The position numbers and the translations under genes are program-made. Shown piece by piece: positions 63,954 through 64,000 of a DNA stretch of 64,000 bases (the first letter of the stretch is position 1; each line of letters starts with the position of its first letter). This DNA comes from Aphanothece cf. minutissima CCALA 015. Lineage in GTDB: Bacteria > Cyanobacteriota > Cyanobacteriia > PCC-6307 > Cyanobiaceae. The notes under the pieces were generated by a model. That model saw only the letters and a list, made by a program, of their open reading frames with translations. It did no database searches and was not told the origin of the DNA. The DNA lies in NCBI GenBank assembly GCA_003003925.1, contig PVWP01000003.1:232464-296463 (forward strand), in the 5' to 3' direction.

Positions 63954-63970
63954 TTGAGAATCGCTTGCAA
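63954..63970. promoter_or_regulatory. Possible Fur/Zur-box-like element
   Basis: TTGAGAATCGCTTGCAA at the right edge. Its inner 15 bases match the Fur-type core TGATAATCATTATCA at 10 of 15 positions, mostly in the left half. It is 240 bases beyond the Fur-family gene and would sit upstream of a plus-strand gene outside the window. The 287-base stretch 63714-64000 otherwise holds no gene I can support. Confidence 0.3.
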
Positions 63971-64000
63971 AAGTGACGGTGGGTCCTCTAGGTTGAGAGC

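Overview
The window is a densely packed, very GC-rich chromosomal segment from a unicellular alpha-cyanobacterium of the Cyanobium/Synechococcus type. The evidence is genes for oxygenic photosynthesis (petA, petC, petG, cytM, psaF, psaJ, chlI, a high-light-inducible protein, a plastoquinone-pathway prenyltransferase, lycopene cyclase, a CAAD/CURT1 protein, a plastid-lipid-associated fibrillin) and gene orders such as petC-petA-lgt, tatC-NFACT-gmk and psaF-psaJ that are familiar from this group. There are about 68 protein genes and one tRNA (Val, CAC). I see no rRNA, CRISPR array, insertion sequence or prophage. Many neighbours overlap by 4 bases, so start codons in ATGA/GTGA/CTGA overlaps define several operons.

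Layout. 1-5 kb: prenyltransferase and an LD-carboxypeptidase start, Ppx/GppA, a RodZ-like protein, tRNA-Val, a lipoprotein. 4.6-8.4 kb (minus): petC-petA-lgt-cobM-alkB. 8.5-14 kb: DUF3067, tatC, NFACT, gmk, psaF-psaJ, tsaD, hli. 14-19.8 kb: pilT, wecB, an HlyD-type adaptor, ychF, a beta-hydroxyacid dehydrogenase. 19.9-24.5 kb (plus): a three-gene ABC ATPase / FtsX permease / secreted AttH-CrtC lipocalin cassette. 24.5-32 kb: an MFS carrier, a DUF1400 hydrolase, a two-gene oligopeptide-type ABC fragment, an HpsJ-like membrane protein, and a secreted protein with a cyanobacterial PEP-CTERM-like tail. 32-34.6 kb (minus): homoserine dehydrogenase, SufE and two small unknowns. 34.6-39.4 kb (minus): serine hydrolase-DUF3370-chlI-ruvC-formyl-THF cyclo-ligase, closed by a clear terminator. 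39.4-45.7 kb: trmJ-type methyltransferase, cytM, petG, rsmD-hisH-LOG-trxA, guaB3, CAAD protein. 45.7-52 kb: homocysteine-synthesis protein divergent from gyrA, a pentameric ligand-gated ion channel homologue, lycopene cyclase. 52-55 kb: a large autotransporter of different base composition. 55-64 kb: mqo, fibrillin, xthA, a TPR protein, then an overlapping cluster (conserved unknown, AAA-less M41-type peptidase, LarC, flippase-like membrane protein) ending in a Fur-family regulator, with a weak Fur-box-like element at the right edge.

Most of the window is core photosynthetic and housekeeping content. The parts that deserve a second look are the channel homologue at 49.7-50.7 kb, the HpsJ-like/PEP-CTERM-like pair at 30.3-32.0 kb, the autotransporter island at 52.0-55.0 kb, and the HEAGH peptidase/LarC cluster at 59.5-63.2 kb. 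Functional calls come from motif recognition by eye. No database search was run.
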